From contig NZ_JAJFZM010000016.1 in assembly GCF_020733705.1 (NCBI RefSeq), forward strand, positions 62,001 through 126,000: a stretch of 64,000 nucleotides of DNA, in the 5' to 3' direction. The stretch's first letter is position 1, and each line of letters starts with the position of its first letter. The notes under the pieces are model-generated. The model saw only the letters and a list, made by a program, of their open reading frames with translations. It was not told the DNA's origin and did not search any database. The translations under genes were made by a program, and so were the position numbers. The stretch is from Nocardia australiensis. Lineage in GTDB: Bacteria > Actinomycetota > Actinomycetes > Mycobacteriales > Mycobacteriaceae. Of the stretch, positions 42,581-53,207 are shown one piece after another.

Positions 42581-43366
42581 ATGCCTACTGCTCAGGAAGT
42601 TGTCGAAGAGGCCGCCGAACTAGAACCGACTCCCGAGGTCAAGAAGTGGGCCGCGGAGGCGCTCGGCACCTTCATTCTGGTGATCGGTGGTGTCGGTACC
42701 GCCGTGCTGGCAGGCAACCGGGTCGGCGCGCTGGGGATCGCGCTCGCCTTCGGCCTCGCACTGATGTTCCTGGTTTATACGATCGGGCCGATCTCCGGCT
42801 GCCACGTCAATCCCGCCGTCACCATCGGCCATCTGCTGCTCGGGCGACTGTCGGCGATCAGCGCCGCAGGCTATGTGATCGCCCAGCTGATCGGCGCGTT
42901 CCTGGCCGGTCTCGTACTGTTCGCGCTCGCCAAGAACCTGCCTGCCTACGACCGGGCGATCGACGGGCTCGGCGCCAACGGCTGGGGTAAGCACAGCCCG
43001 TCGGCGCAGACCGGACCGCTCGGCGGGGTCGTCGTCCAGAACGGTTACGGCTTGGCCGCGGTGATCATCATCGAGGTCATGCTGACCGCGGTGCTGGTGT
43101 TCGTGGTGCTGGCCTCCACGGATCAAATCTCCGATGTGCCGATGGCAGGCTTGGCCATCGGTGTCACCCTCGCGGTCATCCACCTCATCGCCATTCCCGT
43201 GGACAACACGTCGGTCAACCCGGCTCGCAGCCTCGGCGTCGCGCCCTACCAGGACGGTGCGATGGGGCAGGTGTGGGCGTTCATCGTGTTCCCGCTGATC
43301 GGCGGCGCGCTGGGCGCGCTGATCTACGGTCTGTTATACGGCCGCTCCCGCGAGATGTTCGCATGA
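42581..43366 (+). CDS. aqpZ: Aquaporin (AqpZ-like water channel)
   Basis: 261 residues from ATG 42581, with GGAAGGTGA at 42569-42577; GTG 42572 lies within that site. Six membrane segments and two NPA boxes: ISGCHVNPAVT (NPA 77-79) and VDNTSVNPARS (213-215). The selectivity filter reads like E. coli AqpZ: Phe in LAFGL, His201 in VIHLIAIP, Thr210 and Arg216, so water rather than glycerol. An acidic N-terminus (AQEVVEEAAELEPTPE) precedes the first segment. The CRISPR-repeat-like hairpin is in its leader. Confidence 0.92.
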   Translation: MPTAQEVVEEAAELEPTPEVKKWAAEALGTFILVIGGVGTAVLAGNRVGALGIALAFGLALMFLVYTIGPISGCHVNPAVTIGHLLLGRLSAISAAGYVIAQLIGAFLAGLVLFALAKNLPAYDRAIDGLGANGWGKHSPSAQTGPLGGVVVQNGYGLAAVIIIEVMLTAVLVFVVLASTDQISDVPMAGLAIGVTLAVIHLIAIPVDNTSVNPARSLGVAPYQDGAMGQVWAFIVFPLIGGALGALIYGLLYGRSREMFA

Positions 43367-43402
43367 GTTCTGTACAGCGATTACCCGCGACGTGTATTCG
43401 CC

Positions 43403-43954
43403 TCAGCTCCAGTGATATTCGATGACCAGACGGTGCGCGACCAGGTCGAAGGTCTTGCGCGCCACGATCGCGCCCTCACGGCGTATCCCGTCCTCGGGCA
43501 CGTCGAGCACCCGATCGAGCCGGACCCAGCTCGGCCTGCCCTCGTGATCCCAACTGCCGCTGCCGATTCCGACCCAGTTGCGATCGTGCGCCCGCTGCGG
43601 ATTCGATGACAGCATCAGGCCGAGCAGGGTGCGGCTGTCGCGGCCGACGACGAGCACCGGGCGATCTTTGCCATTGTTCGGGTCTTCCTCGTAGGGCACC
43701 CAGGTCCACACGATCTCGCCGGGGTCGGCGCGCCCATCCAGTTGGGGCGCGTAGACGATCTGACGGGCGCGCTGCGCGGTCGGCACCCCCACGCCCGCCG
43801 TCGGACGCACCGGGACGGTGGGGGTGCGGCGCTGCGCGAGGCTGCTGACCAGCTTGTCCACCAGCTTCGGTCCCTGCTGCTTGACGAACTTGGGACCCTG
43901 ATCCTTCGCGATGATGCCTAACTGCTTGCCGAGAGAGTTCCAGCTTCGGGCCAT
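43403..43954 (-). CDS. PemK/MazF-like protein (Rv2405-type)
   Basis: 183 residues from ATG 43954. After a helical start (WNSLGKQLGIIAKDQGPKFVKQQGPKLVDKLVSSL) comes a PemK/MazF-like barrel: PGEIVWTWVPYEEDPNNGKDRPVLVVGRD, TLLGLMLSSN, WVGIGSGSWDHEGRPSWVRLDRVLDV. The P-G-E/x-I-W-x-W start and K-D-R-P-V-L-V-V strand are typical of the fold. No antitoxin gene is next to it. Position by lepA matches Rv2405; more likely a housekeeping relative than an active toxin. Confidence 0.82.
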   Translation of the reverse strand: MARSWNSLGKQLGIIAKDQGPKFVKQQGPKLVDKLVSSLAQRRTPTVPVRPTAGVGVPTAQRARQIVYAPQLDGRADPGEIVWTWVPYEEDPNNGKDRPVLVVGRDSRTLLGLMLSSNPQRAHDRNWVGIGSGSWDHEGRPSWVRLDRVLDVPEDGIRREGAIVARKTFDLVAHRLVIEYHWS

Positions 43955-44163
43955 CTCAGCAGAATAACGGCGCGCCCACGTTCGTTCATCCGTGCCGGAA
44001 TTCGACGGGTTTCGCGGCGAATTTGCCGCTTGCGCGCCGAATCCGCCGTCGAGTATCGCCCGCGTGCATCGACTGTGATCTGGACTACGGCCAACCGATG
44101 GCAAATGGCGTGCACCGCTCATGGGACGATGGACGAAGTTTGCCGATACCCATGAGGAGTGGA

Positions 44164-46023
<1,860 letters not shown>

Positions 46024-46307
46024 GGCGTTCGAGTAAATTGTCAGAGACTTCTTAATCTTCGCCGCCGCGGCTTCGTCGCGCGATTGCGACGAGGACTTGG
46101 ACATACGGATTATGCCTGGTGGCACTACCTTTTAAAGAGGGTGCCCAGTATGCAATGCCCCCAAAGTAGAGGGCTTCCGTTCTGTTAACCAGCGTGGCAG
46201 GGTTGCCGGAGAATGTGACAGCTGCGATTTCCGGAAATATCGTTAGATGATCTTCACTCGGTCTCCCGGCGCGGTGAGGATGCTGGAAACCCGAGAGTGG
46301 AGCTTGC
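46024..46307. other. Intergenic region before the repeat-rich gene
   Basis: About 280 bases, less GC-rich than its surroundings. An inverted repeat TCGTCGC (46073-46079) / GCGACGA (46086-46092) 50 bases after lepA could be part of a weak terminator. AT-rich pieces (CTACCTTTTAAAGAGG at 46125-46140 and ATATCGTTAGATGATC at 46240-46255) are possible promoter sites for the next gene. No ORF of note. Confidence 0.35.
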
Positions 46308-48830
46308 ATGACGAGTGACCTGCCATTCGACAGCGATGACACCAACGCTGACGACCGTGCGGGCGATACGGCGTATCGCGTTGCGACCGGTGTCGCACGG
46401 GTGGCGAGGGCCGGCGCGTATGTCACCGGTGGCGCGCTGGTAGCTGCCAACGGTGGCGGCGTACCCGCGCAACCGGATTCGCAGCGGCTCGACAGCTGGC
46501 ACACCGGTTGGGCTCGCAGCACCGATCCGGAACCGGACGCGCCGAGCCCCGTCGTCACTTTTCCCGAGCCGGACCCGGATTCGGTGCCTCCACCACCGAT
46601 CCGCGATGTCAGCCACGGTTTCCATCCGCCGACCGGCGAGGCCGCACCGCCCGCCTGGCAGCCGCCGGTGCCCAAGTGGCAAGAAGGTGGTCCTGGCCCG
46701 AACTCGTTGCCGAGTCAGGAGCAATACCACGACGGCTGGCGCACCCCGCACGACACGGCCCCCGGGGGATACGCACCGTCGATCCCGAACCGGGAGGATT
46801 ATCGCGATGGCTGGCGCACACCCAACGACACGGCCCCCGGGGGACACGCACCGTCGATCCCGAACCGGGAGGATTATCGCGACGGCTGGCGCACACCCAA
46901 CGATGCCGCCCCCGAGGCGCACGCCCCGACGATCCCGGGGCCGAACATCCATATCCCGCAGATTCCCGATTGGCGCAGTGGCGGCGAGGACGGCGGTCAC
47001 GGCTTCGGTCTGCCCGGGCATGGCCTCGGCCCGGCCGGACATGGTTTCGGACTTCCGGATGGCGCGGGCTTCGTGCCGCCGGGCTCCGATATCTTTGGCC
47101 TGCCCCGCCTTCCGGCGCACGCCGAGGAGAAGGCCGTCGCCGACAGGTCGGTGTCCGGCAGTGACGACGACGCGGCCCCGACCCATCACCTCGACGGTAT
47201 CGGCAGCCATGCCTTCGATGGCCACGGCTTCGGTAACCATGGTGTGGATGGCACCACGTTCATGGGTAACGGGTTCGCGGGCAACGGTTTCAACGGCCAC
47301 GACGACGGTCTCGACCATGGTGCCGGCGGCGCGGGCAGCCATCTCTTCGACGGTATCGGCGACAACGACTTCGGCGCGTATCTCGGCGTGCAGGCCGATG
47401 CGCACATTCACACCGGGTTTCATATCGATGTCGGTATCGGCCCGGGCGGCGCATATGTGAATACCGACCTGCGGGTGGAAGCGTCCGCCGGGATGAAGGT
47501 CACCGCCGCGGCGGGCAACAATGTCGGTGATCAGGTCGATCGCTACAGCGACTGGCTCGATAGCTCCACACCGGGTGCGCATCCGGGGAGCCCGGCGCGT
47601 TCGACGACGGATCATCATGGGGCGGCGGGAAATTCAGGTTTCGGACCCGCCTCACAGGGGGTCGGCGCGAGCGTGGGTCAGCCCGCACTGCCGACCGTCG
47701 CGGCGCAGCCAATGGTCGCGGCAACGCCCATCGCGCCGGTTGCGCCTATCGCGCCGCCGCCGCCCGCGGCGCCCGCGGCGCCAGTGGTGAACGTCGCGCA
47801 GCCGGTCGCGGCCACCCCGTTGCAGACCACGATCCAGCCGGATATCGCGAGCACCCCGGTCGCCAATGTCCTTGCGCCGCCACCTGGTCCGTCACCGCTG
47901 ACAGCGCCCGCCGCAGCGGTTCCCGCGCTGTTCGAGACCTCGCGTCCGGCACCGGTGAAGCCGGTGGTGGGCGATCACGGCAATACCGGCGATTCGTCGC
48001 ATTCCGGCGGTTCGACAGTGCCGACACATCCGACGACGGTCACCGCGACCATCCCCACCCCGAGCTTGCCCAAAACACCGGACGGGACTACCCACACGCC
48101 GGGCACGGGTATCACCACGAAGCCGATCCCGGGAACCGGGACCGACATCGATCCGACCAAGCTGCCGAGCGTCACACTGCCACACCCGACGCAGGTCACC
48201 CCGACCCACACCGTGCCCACGACAGTGGATGACGATGTGACCACGCCGAGCACCGGTGGCGCGGGCTCGACCAAGCCCGGCACGGGAGGCGTGACCACAC
48301 CGAGTACCGGTGGTGACGTATCCACCCCCAGCACCGGCGGTGCGGGTGCCACCGGTCATCCCGCACCGTCCACGAACACCCAGCCGACCGTGGCTGTTCC
48401 GACCGCCGACATTCCGACCGCGGATGTGCCCACCCAGTACCCATCGCAACCCACGGTGTCGCACGGCGCGACCGTGCCGACCCAGACCGTGCCGACGATG
48501 GACGTCGACATGCCGACAGTGCAGGTGCCGACCGCGCAGGTGCCGACCGCGCAGCTGCCGACCGCGCAGGTGCCGACGATGCCGGTGCCGACCGCGCAGG
48601 TGCAGCCCCCGGCAGGCGTGGATCCCAAACCGCATGCCATCGCGGGTGATTTGGGATGGGGCGGGTTGCTCGACCCACACAACGCGTCCCTGCTGGTGCC
48701 GGTCGGCGATGAGCACGCGGCGCTGACGGTCATGGCGGCCGACGGTCTGGCCACGCCGCTGATGTCCGATGCGACCGTCGCCGGGACTCATCACCTGATG
48801 CCGGGCGGACTGGACATTGTGTTGATGTAG
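46308..48830 (+). CDS. Large repeat-rich Pro/Thr protein preceding a dynamin-like gene
   Basis: 840 residues. A short acidic N-terminus and one weakly hydrophobic segment (VATGVARVARAGAYVTGGALVAANGGG) precede low-complexity sequence. From about residue 137 there are three copies of a 25-residue unit around YRDGWRTPNDTAPGGHAPSIPN. A Gly/His/Phe-rich part (GHGFGLPGHGLGPAGHGFG) and a Thr/Pro part with short PTAQVPT repeats follow. No signal peptide is evident. Its place before a dynamin-like gene is like iniB before iniA/iniC, but the N-terminus does not look like IniB. Function unknown. Confidence 0.75.
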   Translation: MTSDLPFDSDDTNADDRAGDTAYRVATGVARVARAGAYVTGGALVAANGGGVPAQPDSQRLDSWHTGWARSTDPEPDAPSPVVTFPEPDPDSVPPPPIRDVSHGFHPPTGEAAPPAWQPPVPKWQEGGPGPNSLPSQEQYHDGWRTPHDTAPGGYAPSIPNREDYRDGWRTPNDTAPGGHAPSIPNREDYRDGWRTPNDAAPEAHAPTIPGPNIHIPQIPDWRSGGEDGGHGFGLPGHGLGPAGHGFGLPDGAGFVPPGSDIFGLPRLPAHAEEKAVADRSVSGSDDDAAPTHHLDGIGSHAFDGHGFGNHGVDGTTFMGNGFAGNGFNGHDDGLDHGAGGAGSHLFDGIGDNDFGAYLGVQADAHIHTGFHIDVGIGPGGAYVNTDLRVEASAGMKVTAAAGNNVGDQVDRYSDWLDSSTPGAHPGSPARSTTDHHGAAGNSGFGPASQGVGASVGQPALPTVAAQPMVAATPIAPVAPIAPPPPAAPAAPVVNVAQPVAATPLQTTIQPDIASTPVANVLAPPPGPSPLTAPAAAVPALFETSRPAPVKPVVGDHGNTGDSSHSGGSTVPTHPTTVTATIPTPSLPKTPDGTTHTPGTGITTKPIPGTGTDIDPTKLPSVTLPHPTQVTPTHTVPTTVDDDVTTPSTGGAGSTKPGTGGVTTPSTGGDVSTPSTGGAGATGHPAPSTNTQPTVAVPTADIPTADVPTQYPSQPTVSHGATVPTQTVPTMDVDMPTVQVPTAQVPTAQLPTAQVPTMPVPTAQVQPPAGVDPKPHAIAGDLGWGGLLDPHNASLLVPVGDEHAALTVMAADGLATPLMSDATVAGTHHLMPGGLDIVLM
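46716..46940 (+). repeat. 75-base tandem repeat in the Pro-rich gene
   Basis: Two close copies begin at 46791 and 46866 and a more divergent one at 46716, in frame, each coding 25 residues around DGWRTP. Copies two and three are almost identical over 50 bases, indicating recent duplication. Confidence 0.8.
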
Positions 48831-48889
48831 GCGGGTCGCACCGCAGTAGCCGGACGTGGGGCGCTTACACGGTCCCCGCGCCACCATGT

Positions 48890-48921
48890 CATCGTTTATC
48901 GAAGACATCGTTGATCGAAGA
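48890..48921 (+). repeat. 16-base tandem repeat before the dynamin-like gene
   Basis: CATCGTTTATCGAAGA and CATCGTTGATCGAAGA, differing at one base, lie end to end 20 bases before the gene start. A possible regulator binding site or the result of slippage. Confidence 0.6.
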
Positions 48922-48941
48922 AGCGAGTGTGAGGAGGGGCG

Positions 48942-50738
48942 TTGTCTGCCGCAGCCGGGCTGGAGGCCGTGACGGTGAAACACCCGAACGCGATGGCGCC
49001 GCTCATCCGGATTCTCGACGAACTGCGGGAGATGACCCGGTCCGCGGGGCGTGACGACCTGGGTGGACGCCTGAACATGGTCCGGGCCAGGGTCAGCGAC
49101 CCCCGGGTCAGGGTCGTGGTCGTCGGTGACTCGAAGAACGGGATGAGCACCCTGGTCAACGGGTTGGTCGGCGCGGAGGTCAGCGCCACCGACAGTACGT
49201 TGAGCGTCCCGGTGATCGTCGAGTACGGACCTGAACCGACCGCGACCCTGGTGAAGTCGCTCGGCAATGGGCGCACTGAACGTCAGTCGGTGGATCCGCT
49301 GGACCCGGCCCCGGCATTGCGCGCCGACGGTGTGATCCGCGCCGAGTTCACCGAGCCCGCCGCATTACTGGCCGACGGCGTCGTGGTGATGGACGCGCCC
49401 GGCGCCGATGCCGACGACCACACCACCTGGTCGATGATCGCCGCCGCCGACGCCGTGCTCTACGTCGGTGCGGCCGCCGCCGAACTCGGACCCGAACAGA
49501 TCACCCAGTTGCAGCGCATCCAGCAGGTGTGCCCGACCGTGGTGTGCGTGCTCAACAAGATCGACCTGTATCCGCAATGGCAGCAGGTTCAGCAGCGTAA
49601 CCGGGAACTGCTCGACGCGGCCGGGCTCAGTTTCGCCGTGGCGCCGGTCTCCGCGCAACTGCACAGGCAGGCGGGAAATTACCAGCGCGACATCGAATCC
49701 GGTGTGCCGCAGCTCATCGATCACCTGCGCGACTATGTGGTGGCCCGGGCGGACACGGTCGCTATCGACGCCGCGGTGCAGGACATCCGGCTGGTCACCG
49801 ATCATCTGGCGACGACGCTGCGTACCGAGGCGGATGCGTTGCGTGACCCGCGCAGGCGCGCCGAGATTACGTCCCAATTGACCGCGGCCCGCGATCAGGC
49901 CGACCAATTGCGGCAACGCTCGGCCAATTGGCAGATCACTCTCGTCGACGGCAGTACCGAGTTGATGGCCGACATCGAACACGACCTGCGTCACAGGTTG
50001 CGCAGCCTGGTTCGTGACGCCGAGGCCGAGATCATCGAATCCGACCCGGCTCGTCGCTGGAAGGAGTTCGGGACCGACCTCGACGCGCGTATCTGCGAGG
50101 CTGTCGAGGAGAACTTCGTTATGGCGCACTACCGCTCGGTGGAATTGTGTGAGCAGGTGGCCGCGCGGTTCCCCGCCGACAACCGCACCCCGCCGCTGCC
50201 GGATCTGCGACTGTCCAATCCCGGTGAGGTGCTGGAATCGGTCGCGCCGTTGGAACCGTTGGTGAGCGCGAAATCCGGCGTGTTCACCCAGCTGCTGACC
50301 GCCATGCGTGGGTCCTACGGCGGCCTGCTCATGGTCGGCTTGCTCACCAGCCTGTTGAAAATGCCGCTGGTGAACTGGTATTCGGCCGCCGCCGCGGTGC
50401 TGCTCGGCGTCAACGCGCTGTGGGACGACCGCAAGGCACGCAAGCAGCGCCGCCAGGCCGAGGCGAAGGTCGCGGTCGCGCGACTGATGGACGATGTGAT
50501 CTTCCAGGTCGGCAAGGAATCGCGAAACCGGTTGCGCGCCATGCAGCGCACGCTGCGCGACCATTTCACCGATACCGCCACCAGCGTGCTGCGCACCGCC
50601 GACGAAGGGCTGCGCGCCGCCGAGGAGGCGTCTGGAAGGTACGGTGACCGCGGCGAAGCGCGCATCGCCGAACTCGACACCCAACTGGGCAAGTTACGCG
50701 GATTGCGTTCGAGCGCAGACGATCTCGTCCCGGTCTAG
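48942..50738 (+). CDS. Dynamin-like GTPase lacking the P-loop lysine
   Basis: 598 residues from TTG 48942 with AGGAGGGG just upstream. GTPase region: G1 VVVGDSKNGMSTLVNGLVG, where the conserved Lys of G-x-x-x-x-G-K-S/T is Met68; G3 VVMDAPGADADD; G4 VVCVLNKIDLYP. Long helical stalk follows (TSQLTAARDQADQLRQRS, DIEHDLRHRLRSLVRDAEAEII), then two hydrophobic segments around GGLLMVGLLTSLLKMPLVNWYSAAAAVLLGV as the membrane-binding part, and coiled coil to the end. Resembles IniA/IniC of mycobacteria, which remodel membranes during cell-wall stress. Loss of the Lys suggests weak GTP turnover. Confidence 0.85.
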   Translation: MSAAAGLEAVTVKHPNAMAPLIRILDELREMTRSAGRDDLGGRLNMVRARVSDPRVRVVVVGDSKNGMSTLVNGLVGAEVSATDSTLSVPVIVEYGPEPTATLVKSLGNGRTERQSVDPLDPAPALRADGVIRAEFTEPAALLADGVVVMDAPGADADDHTTWSMIAAADAVLYVGAAAAELGPEQITQLQRIQQVCPTVVCVLNKIDLYPQWQQVQQRNRELLDAAGLSFAVAPVSAQLHRQAGNYQRDIESGVPQLIDHLRDYVVARADTVAIDAAVQDIRLVTDHLATTLRTEADALRDPRRRAEITSQLTAARDQADQLRQRSANWQITLVDGSTELMADIEHDLRHRLRSLVRDAEAEIIESDPARRWKEFGTDLDARICEAVEENFVMAHYRSVELCEQVAARFPADNRTPPLPDLRLSNPGEVLESVAPLEPLVSAKSGVFTQLLTAMRGSYGGLLMVGLLTSLLKMPLVNWYSAAAAVLLGVNALWDDRKARKQRRQAEAKVAVARLMDDVIFQVGKESRNRLRAMQRTLRDHFTDTATSVLRTADEGLRAAEEASGRYGDRGEARIAELDTQLGKLRGLRSSADDLVPV

Positions 50739-50748
50739 CGTCGGTCGG

Positions 50749-52716
50749 TTACATGCCCAGGGTGTGCGCGGGCTGGAATCCGCCGCTGTAGCGCGTACCC
50801 TCGGCCCTGATCACATGTGTTACCGCGTTGATCAACGCCAGATGGGTGAACGCCTGCGGGAAGTTACCCAGATGGCGTCCGCTGCGCGAGTCGATCTCCT
50901 CGGCGTAGAGCCGCAGCGGGCTCGCATAGCCGAGCAGGCGTTCACACAGGTGCCGGGCCCGCTGCAATTCGTCGATCTCCACCAGCGCCGACACCAACCA
51001 GAACGAGCAAATGGTGAACGTGCCCTCCGCGCCGGACAATCCGTCATCGGTGGTCTCGGTGCGATACCGCAGCACCAAACCGTTCTCGGTGAGGCGGTCG
51101 GCGATCGAGAGCACAGTCGCGCGCACCCGGTGATCGGTGGGTGGCAGGAACCGGGTCAACACCACGAGCAGCAGCGAGGCGTCCAGGGTGTCGCTGTCGT
51201 AGGTCTGTGTGAAGACCCCGTCGTCGTTCACGCCGTGCTCGAGTATGTCGGCCTTGATCTCCTCGGCGATGGTGTACCACTGGGTCGCGTATTCGAACTG
51301 ACCGTGCAATTCGGCCAGTTTCGCACCCCGATCCAACGCCACCCAGCACATCACCTTCGACGAGGTGAAGTGCTGTGGTTCGCCGCGCACCTCCCAGATG
51401 CCACGGTCTGGCTCCTGCCAATGCGCGATAGCCGCGTGCACCTGACGTTCCAGTAGCGGCCACAGCGATTCCGGAACCTGCTGGCGCGATTTCACATGCA
51501 AATACACCGCGTCGAGCATGGTGCCCCAGATATCGTGCTGGTTCTGGTTGTACGCGTTATTGCCGACGCGGACCGGGCGCGCGCCGTCATAGCCGGACAG
51601 ATTGTCCAGCGTGGACTCGGTGATTTCCCGTTCGCCGCCGATACCGTAAAGCACCTGTAGCGGAACAGGTTCCCCATCGTCATCGGTGCAGGCGTCATTG
51701 AGGAATGCGAAGAAATCGTCTGCCTCGCGATCGAGACCGAGGGTGTACAACCCCCACAGTGCGAAACTCGAATCACGGACCCAGGAGTAGCGGTAGTCCC
51801 AATTACGTTCCCCGCCTGGTGTTTCCGGCAACGATGTGGTCGGTGCGGCCATCAACGCGCCGGTCGGCGCATAGGTGAGCCCCTTCAATGTGAGCGCGCT
51901 GCGCTGTAGATAATTGCGCCACGGATGGTCCGGGAAATCCCCCAATGTGATCCACTGGCGCCAGCATTCGGTCGTCGCCCACATTTTCTGCGCCGCGTCC
52001 GCGAAGGTGCGCGGGGCGGGCAATTCCGACCATGTCAAAGCGATGAAAACCTCGTCGCCCTCCTGCATCCTGGTCCGGGCCCGCGCTTCGCGGCCCTCGA
52101 GTCCGAGCCGGAGATCGGTGGTCAGCACCAGTGTCGGGCCCGCGCTCGGATCCAGCGTGCGCACCGCCGTCGCCTCCTCGTACACCTTGCCGGTGTACTC
52201 CCAACTCGCCGCGCCGCGGTGATAGTCGAAGGCAGGCTCACAGCTCATCTCCAACTCCACCGTGCCGTTCACGCATTTCACCGTGCGCAGCAAAATGTGT
52301 TCGGCATCCCAATCCAGCGGTGTTCGCCGATACGTCTTGCTGCGTTGATCGGTGTTATGCCACGGGCCGAGCACCAGCGCGTCGCGCACGATGATCCAGC
52401 CGGTCTCGGACTGCCAGGTGGTTTCCAAAATCATCCCGCCGGGCAGATAGCGACGTGCGGCAGGCACATTTACCCCATAGGGGCCGATCCGGAAATGCCC
52501 CGCACTGCGGTCGAGCATGGCGCCGAAAATGGTCGGCGAATCCGGGCGAGGTATACACATCCACTCGACCGCGCCGTTGCTGGCGATCAAACAGGTCGAC
52601 TCGCAATCCGATAGGAAGGCGTAATCATCGATCGGCGGAAAGGCCGCATGATGGTGCGGCATGAGCGGTGCACTGGGAATCGGCAGCTCACCGGAAGGAT
52701 CATCATAAGACGCCAT
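50749..52716 (-). CDS. Glycoside hydrolase family 15 protein (trehalase/glucoamylase type)
   Basis: 655 residues from ATG 52716. N-terminal all-beta domain (PPIDDYAFLSDCESTCLIASNGAVEWMCIPRPDSPTIFGAML) then the (alpha/alpha)6 barrel: ERNWDYRYSWVRDSSFALWGLYTLGL, QVLYGIGGEREITE, WEVRGEPQHFTSSKVMCWVALDRG, FTQTYDSDTLDASLLLV and GTFTICSFWLVSAL. The order after lepA matches Rv2402, whose relatives hydrolyse trehalose. Stop lies ten bases from the convergent dynamin-like gene. Confidence 0.93.
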   Translation of the reverse strand: MASYDDPSGELPIPSAPLMPHHHAAFPPIDDYAFLSDCESTCLIASNGAVEWMCIPRPDSPTIFGAMLDRSAGHFRIGPYGVNVPAARRYLPGGMILETTWQSETGWIIVRDALVLGPWHNTDQRSKTYRRTPLDWDAEHILLRTVKCVNGTVELEMSCEPAFDYHRGAASWEYTGKVYEEATAVRTLDPSAGPTLVLTTDLRLGLEGREARARTRMQEGDEVFIALTWSELPAPRTFADAAQKMWATTECWRQWITLGDFPDHPWRNYLQRSALTLKGLTYAPTGALMAAPTTSLPETPGGERNWDYRYSWVRDSSFALWGLYTLGLDREADDFFAFLNDACTDDDGEPVPLQVLYGIGGEREITESTLDNLSGYDGARPVRVGNNAYNQNQHDIWGTMLDAVYLHVKSRQQVPESLWPLLERQVHAAIAHWQEPDRGIWEVRGEPQHFTSSKVMCWVALDRGAKLAELHGQFEYATQWYTIAEEIKADILEHGVNDDGVFTQTYDSDTLDASLLLVVLTRFLPPTDHRVRATVLSIADRLTENGLVLRYRTETTDDGLSGAEGTFTICSFWLVSALVEIDELQRARHLCERLLGYASPLRLYAEEIDSRSGRHLGNFPQAFTHLALINAVTHVIRAEGTRYSGGFQPAHTLGM

Positions 52717-52848
52717 ACTGCAGTCTAATTTGTGGCGTCTGTGCGCCACCGGAGGCCACGTACTTCAGTGCTGGTTCTCGTAGGTGCGCGCGAGGCTGCC
52801 ATCGGACCTCCGGTGAGGTTCACCGGATGAGCTGATTCGGCGCGTGAG

Positions 52849-52854
52849 TAGGCT
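52849..52854 (+). promoter_or_regulatory. -10 box of a leaderless promoter
   Basis: TAGGCT followed six bases later by GTG 52861, the likely start of the small membrane protein. Same hexamer as at 15748 and 20387. Confidence 0.4.
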
Positions 52855-52860
52855 GTGGTT

Positions 52861-53115
52861 GTGCATCAGATCGCTGGATGGTGGGACGGGTTCGAACTAT
52901 GGGTGGCGGGGTTGCCGTTCATCCCGCAGTTCGCGGTTGTCCTGGTCGGCATGGTGCCGGTCAGCTTCGCGATCGCCTACGCGCTCGATCGGATATTGCG
53001 TGCGGTAATGCGGATGCTCGATCGTCGGCACGCGCCCACGAACCCCGGCGCGCATGACGATCTGCCCGCGGCCGGCGTGGAAACGCGCGAGACCGTGCAG
53101 AGCGGAGCGCATTGA
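52861..53115 (+). CDS. Small membrane protein (Rv2401A-like by position)
   Basis: 84 residues from GTG 52861 (GTG 52855 also in frame). An amphipathic start (GWWDGFELWVAGLPFIPQF) leads to one strong membrane segment (AVVLVGMVPVSFAIAYALDRI), then a basic stretch and an acidic tail. The TGA overlaps the ATG of an even smaller gene (TGATG). Function unknown. Confidence 0.7.
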   Translation: MHQIAGWWDGFELWVAGLPFIPQFAVVLVGMVPVSFAIAYALDRILRAVMRMLDRRHAPTNPGAHDDLPAAGVETRETVQSGAH

Positions 53116-53192
53116 TGCCCCGCTCACGCGTGCAACTGGCGTTGGTCGCTCTTCTTGTTCTCGTCCTGGTCGCCTGGCTGTTCACCCGCTAG
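53115..53192 (+). CDS. 25-residue single-pass membrane microprotein
   Basis: ATG 53115 overlaps the upstream stop (TGATG), stop TAG at 53190-53192. The product is a short basic start (MPRSRVQ), a run of 15 or so Leu/Val/Ala residues (LALVALLVLVLVAWLF) and a final Thr-Arg: exactly one membrane helix. Reinitiation after the previous stop would express both together. Probably binds its co-transcribed membrane partner. Confidence 0.65.
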   Translation: MPRSRVQLALVALLVLVLVAWLFTR

Positions 53193-53207
53193 CGCGAGTC
53201 GGCCGGA

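Noticed and set aside
43403..43954. Toxin-antitoxin pair at the PemK-like gene
   Set aside because: No antitoxin ORF on either side; neighbours are aquaporin and lepA, and the position matches a conserved single gene.
46308..48830. Calling the repeat-rich protein IniB
   Set aside because: Position fits but the N-terminus lacks the IniB start and the composition is Pro/Thr rather than Gly/Ala, so only the analogy is noted.
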